This document shows positions 61,732-64,000 of a stretch of DNA of 64,000 nucleotides, piece by piece. The notes under the pieces are model-generated. The model searched no databases. It worked only from the letters and a program-made list of their open reading frames with translations, and was not told the DNA's origin. The position numbers and the translations under genes were made by a program. The stretch lies in contig CM067590.1 of assembly GCA_034336665.1 (NCBI GenBank), positions 3,319,748 through 3,383,747 of the forward strand, in the 5' to 3' direction. Position 1 is the stretch's first letter. Each line of letters starts with the position of its first letter. Source of the stretch: Luscinia megarhynchos (Eukaryota; Chordata; Aves; Passeriformes; Turdidae).

Positions 61732-62500
61732 GGGGCCACGGGGGGAGCAGGAGGTGCCAGACAGCCCCCAGGACCTCACAGTGCTGGTCCTGGCCTGGCA
61801 GGACTGTAGCAACTCAGGCTGAGCAGAACTGAGGCATTTCTAGCCCCATCAGACTGGGATGGTGCCTCAGTGTGGTGCAGCACAGGGACAGGGATTGATC
61901 CTAGGCTGGGAGTGAAAGATACAGGCACATTTTAGGATTGATGCTCTGCTGGGACAGCTGTGCTGCTCAGGTTCTGTGTGTGTGCTTTGGGTGTGCACAG
62001 GTGCTGGACCTGCCCACCTGAGGGTGTTTTACCCCAGGGCTCCGTGGCAAACAGGGTGGATTTCCCCAGCTGGGTGGCCTTCCCAATTCTTTGGAATCCT
62101 TTTGGACCTTCTGTGATGGGCATAGCTGCTGGGAAGGAATGCAAGCTTGATGTCCTGCCCAGCCCGAGGATGGCAGAAGGCTGCAGCCACAGCCCAGACC
62201 CTCCCTGGGGGCAGAGGCTGGGCACTGAGCCAGGGCAAATGCTGTGACAGTGCTCAGAGCTGCAGTGACAGGAGGTGCCCAGAGAGACTGAGGGGGCCTG
62301 GTGCTGTCCTGGGTCTGAGGACACGGCCAGCTTGTGCCTCAGATCCCTGCTCTTCTCTTCTCTCACGTAGGGAAAAATCAGAGCAGCACCCAAATGCCTC
62401 CTCTCACCATGCCAGAAGGCCACCAAAGCACTGGGGACCATACAAAACCTGCTGGCCCAGCCCCTCTGCAGGGGCTGAGCATGCAGCCCATTTGTTCTGC

Positions 62501-62506
62501 AATAAA
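62501..62506 (+). terminator. Poly(A) signal of S1PR4
   Basis: AATAAA about 770 bp after the S1PR4 stop codon, the first such hexamer on this strand. The 3' UTR thus spans about 61732-62525. Confidence 0.7.
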
Positions 62507-62703
62507 TCAAGGTGATCAGAAAGCCTTGGGTTGATTTGCTTCGATTTTTTTTATCTCTGGAGGCCAGGTACTGACTGAGAAATGTTTTTGTAGTCTGGGG
62601 ACAGATAGAGCTGCCCTCCTGTTCTCCGGACAGGGGGATCACCTGGACAGGGTGATCACAGGATCTCGGGACAGGGGCTGCAGGAGCTTCTGTCTGGTCC
62701 TGT

Positions 62704-62970
62704 TCATCCCATCCTGTCCTGTCCTGTCTCATCCCATCCATCCCATCCCAATATCCCATCCCATCCCAATATCCCATCCCAATATCCCATCCCAATATCC
62801 CATCCCATCCCAAAATCCCATCCCAAAATCCCATTCCATCCCAAAATCCCATCCCATCCCAAAATCCCATCCCATTCCAAAATCCCATCCCATCCCATCC
62901 CATCCCATCCCATCCCATCCCATCCCATCCCATCCCATCCCATCCCATCCCATCCCATCCCATCCCATCC
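62704..62970. repeat. (CCCAT)n pentanucleotide microsatellite
   Basis: A degenerate left half (cccaatat and cccaaaat variants) and a pure array of about 17 units from about 62883 to 62970. It lies between the S1PR4 3' end and the NCLN promoter. The long open frames with MGWDG or IPSHP repeats over it are artefacts of a 5-base period. Confidence 0.95.
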
Positions 62971-63060
62971 GCTGGGGGGCGCTCGGGAGCGCCAGGCCGG
63001 GGGAGGGCGCCCCCTGCAGGCCGACGCGGGGCGGTACCGAGGCCTGCACGGGCTGCCGCG

Positions 63061-63080
63061 ACTACAATTCCCAGCGCCCC
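63061..63080 (+). promoter_or_regulatory. ZNF143/Staf (SBS)-type element 1 of NCLN
   Basis: Reads actacaattcccagcgcccc. The first fourteen bases equal the ZNF143/THAP11 consensus core. Confidence 0.75.
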
Positions 63081-63096
63081 TCGCGGCGGCGCGCGA

Positions 63097-63116
63097 ACTA
63101 CAGCTCCCGGCAGGCT
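63097..63116 (+). promoter_or_regulatory. ZNF143/Staf (SBS)-type element 2 of NCLN
   Basis: Reads actacagctcccggcaggct, a diverged second copy in the same orientation. Confidence 0.6.
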
Positions 63117-63172
63117 GCGCGGGGCGCGCCGTGCGTGCCGAGCAGGCCGCAGTGCGGGCCGGGGCCGCGGCG

Positions 63173-63353
63173 ATGCTGGAGGAGGCGAGCGAGGTGCTGG
63201 AGTCGGTGCTCAAGGCCTCGTGCCTCCCGCTCAGCGTCCTGCTCTTCGTGCCCGCCGTGCTCCTGCTCCTGGGGCCGCCGCCCGCCGCCGAGGCGGCGCA
63301 CGAGTTCACCGTCTACCGCATGCAGCAGTACGAGCTGGGCGGGCAGCCCTATG
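63173..63353 (+). CDS. NCLN: NCLN (nicalin), exon 1, partial
   Basis: Nicalin is an ER membrane protein related to nicastrin. It works with NOMO and TMEM147 in the multipass translocon. The exon begins MLEEASEVLESVLKASCLPL, followed by a hydrophobic signal-anchor-like stretch (SVLLFVPAVLLLLG) and the conserved AAHEFTVYRMQQYELGGQPY. It ends TAT G with a gtgagg donor at 63354 (181 nt, one spare base). The start is chosen from the conserved MLEEA beginning; an upstream in-frame non-ATG extension has no support. The rest of the gene lies to the right of the window. Confidence 0.95.
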
Positions 63354-64000
63354 GTGAGGAACTGCGCGGCCCGGCCGGGCTCGGGCACCTCCTTCAGGGG
63401 TGCTGGGGCCGTGGGGAGGGAGCCCCGAGCCCGGGGGGAGCCCAGGGCAGGCCCTGGAGGGCGGCCCGGCCCATGGAGGGCTCGGGGGGCTCGGGGGGGC
63501 GGCAGCAGGCGGGCCCGGGGCCAGGCCCAGGCGCAGGGGAGGCCGCAGCAGGGTCCGTCTGGCTGAGGGTCACTGCCCGGGCTCAGCACCAGCAGGAGCG
63601 GGCTGGGAGCTCCATCGTGGTAACCTAGGGGTAGCCAAGGACCCCTGTCTGTGGGCTGAGGGCTCTGCTTTGAGGGTCCGGCTGCACCCCTCCTGCGTTC
63701 TGGTAAACTCGGTTGTGAGCTCGTTTCGTCCTTTTGCCTTTGACTCCTTTATTGACAGGTTGATTCCTCTTCGCTCTGCATCCTCTTCATCCTCAGCTCT
63801 GTGTGTTCCTCCAGTGGCTCCATTTCAGAGCCTGTCCTTTCCCTGTGTTACATCTGACCTTTACTTCCTCTGTTCTCTCACTTGCAGCCTGCTGATTGTG
63901 CAACACCTTTCTTTGGGTCAGAGACACGCCCTGTTCTGCGAGTCCTTGAGGTGCTGCAAGCCTCAGCCTCTCCCCTGTGTGCCTACAAACCCAGAATCAA
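63354..64000 (+). other. NCLN intron 1 (start)
   Basis: GC-rich at first, then AT-richer. No second NCLN exon is recognised before the window ends. Confidence 0.6.

Larger units (their letters stand above)
62985..63560 (+). promoter_or_regulatory. CpG island promoter of NCLN
   Basis: CpG-rich DNA beginning right after the microsatellite and covering NCLN exon 1. It is TATA-less, with two ZNF143-type motifs 36 bp apart (63061 and 63097) about 75-110 bp before the ATG. Confidence 0.75.

Noticed and set aside
62652..63566. Long open frames on both strands over 62652-63566 (IPSHP / MGWDG repeats)
   Set aside because: Produced by the (CCCAT)n array, in which every frame of the 5-base repeat is open. 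Not coding.

Overview
The window is a gene-rich, GC-rich vertebrate chromosome segment, most likely from a bird. The evidence is compact spliced genes with GT-AG introns, CpG-island promoters, CR1-type LINE remnants, and the gene order TLE2 - TLE5 - GNA11 - (serine proteases) - S1PR4 - NCLN. From general knowledge, this order matches human 19p13.3 and its avian microchromosome counterpart. All exon boundaries below were worked out by hand from splice consensus, reading phase and family similarity.

Left part (1-23.4 kb, minus strand): two Groucho-family co-repressor genes lie head to tail. TLE2 is represented by its first ten coding exons (8748 down to 626); its remaining SP and WD40 exons lie off the left edge. 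TLE5 (AES) is complete (22960 down to 15385, 197 aa, poly(A) signal near 14435). The two share the exon size series 98-64-45-63-75 nt. A CpG island with CCAAT boxes and a ZNF143-type motif lies upstream of TLE2, and a GC-rich minisatellite lies upstream of TLE5.

Middle part (23.5-49.4 kb, plus strand): about 7 kb of intergenic DNA with a CR1 fragment, then a complete seven-exon GNA11 (31276-41650, 359 aa) with a roughly 4.1 kb 3' UTR.

Right part (49.4-64 kb): two minus-strand trypsin-fold genes lie between GNA11 and S1PR4, where mammals carry GNA15. One (56704 down to 55169, 242 aa) has a complete catalytic triad with a D189 pocket on a granzyme/chymase-type cysteine frame. The other (52278 down to 49937, 247 aa) is an intact gene for a catalytically dead, cationic, azurocidin-like protease homologue: IVGG is lost, H57 is Q and S195 is T. 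Both have matching TATA-type boxes about 70 bp upstream of the start codon. A plus-strand S1PR4 follows (60503-61731); its reading frame is broken by two single-base insertions relative to the family. NCLN exon 1 (63173-63353) ends the window, preceded by a (CCCAT)n microsatellite and two ZNF143-type promoter motifs.

The most interesting unit is the protease/pseudoprotease pair. It looks like a leukocyte-granule effector locus inserted into an otherwise conserved signalling-gene neighbourhood.
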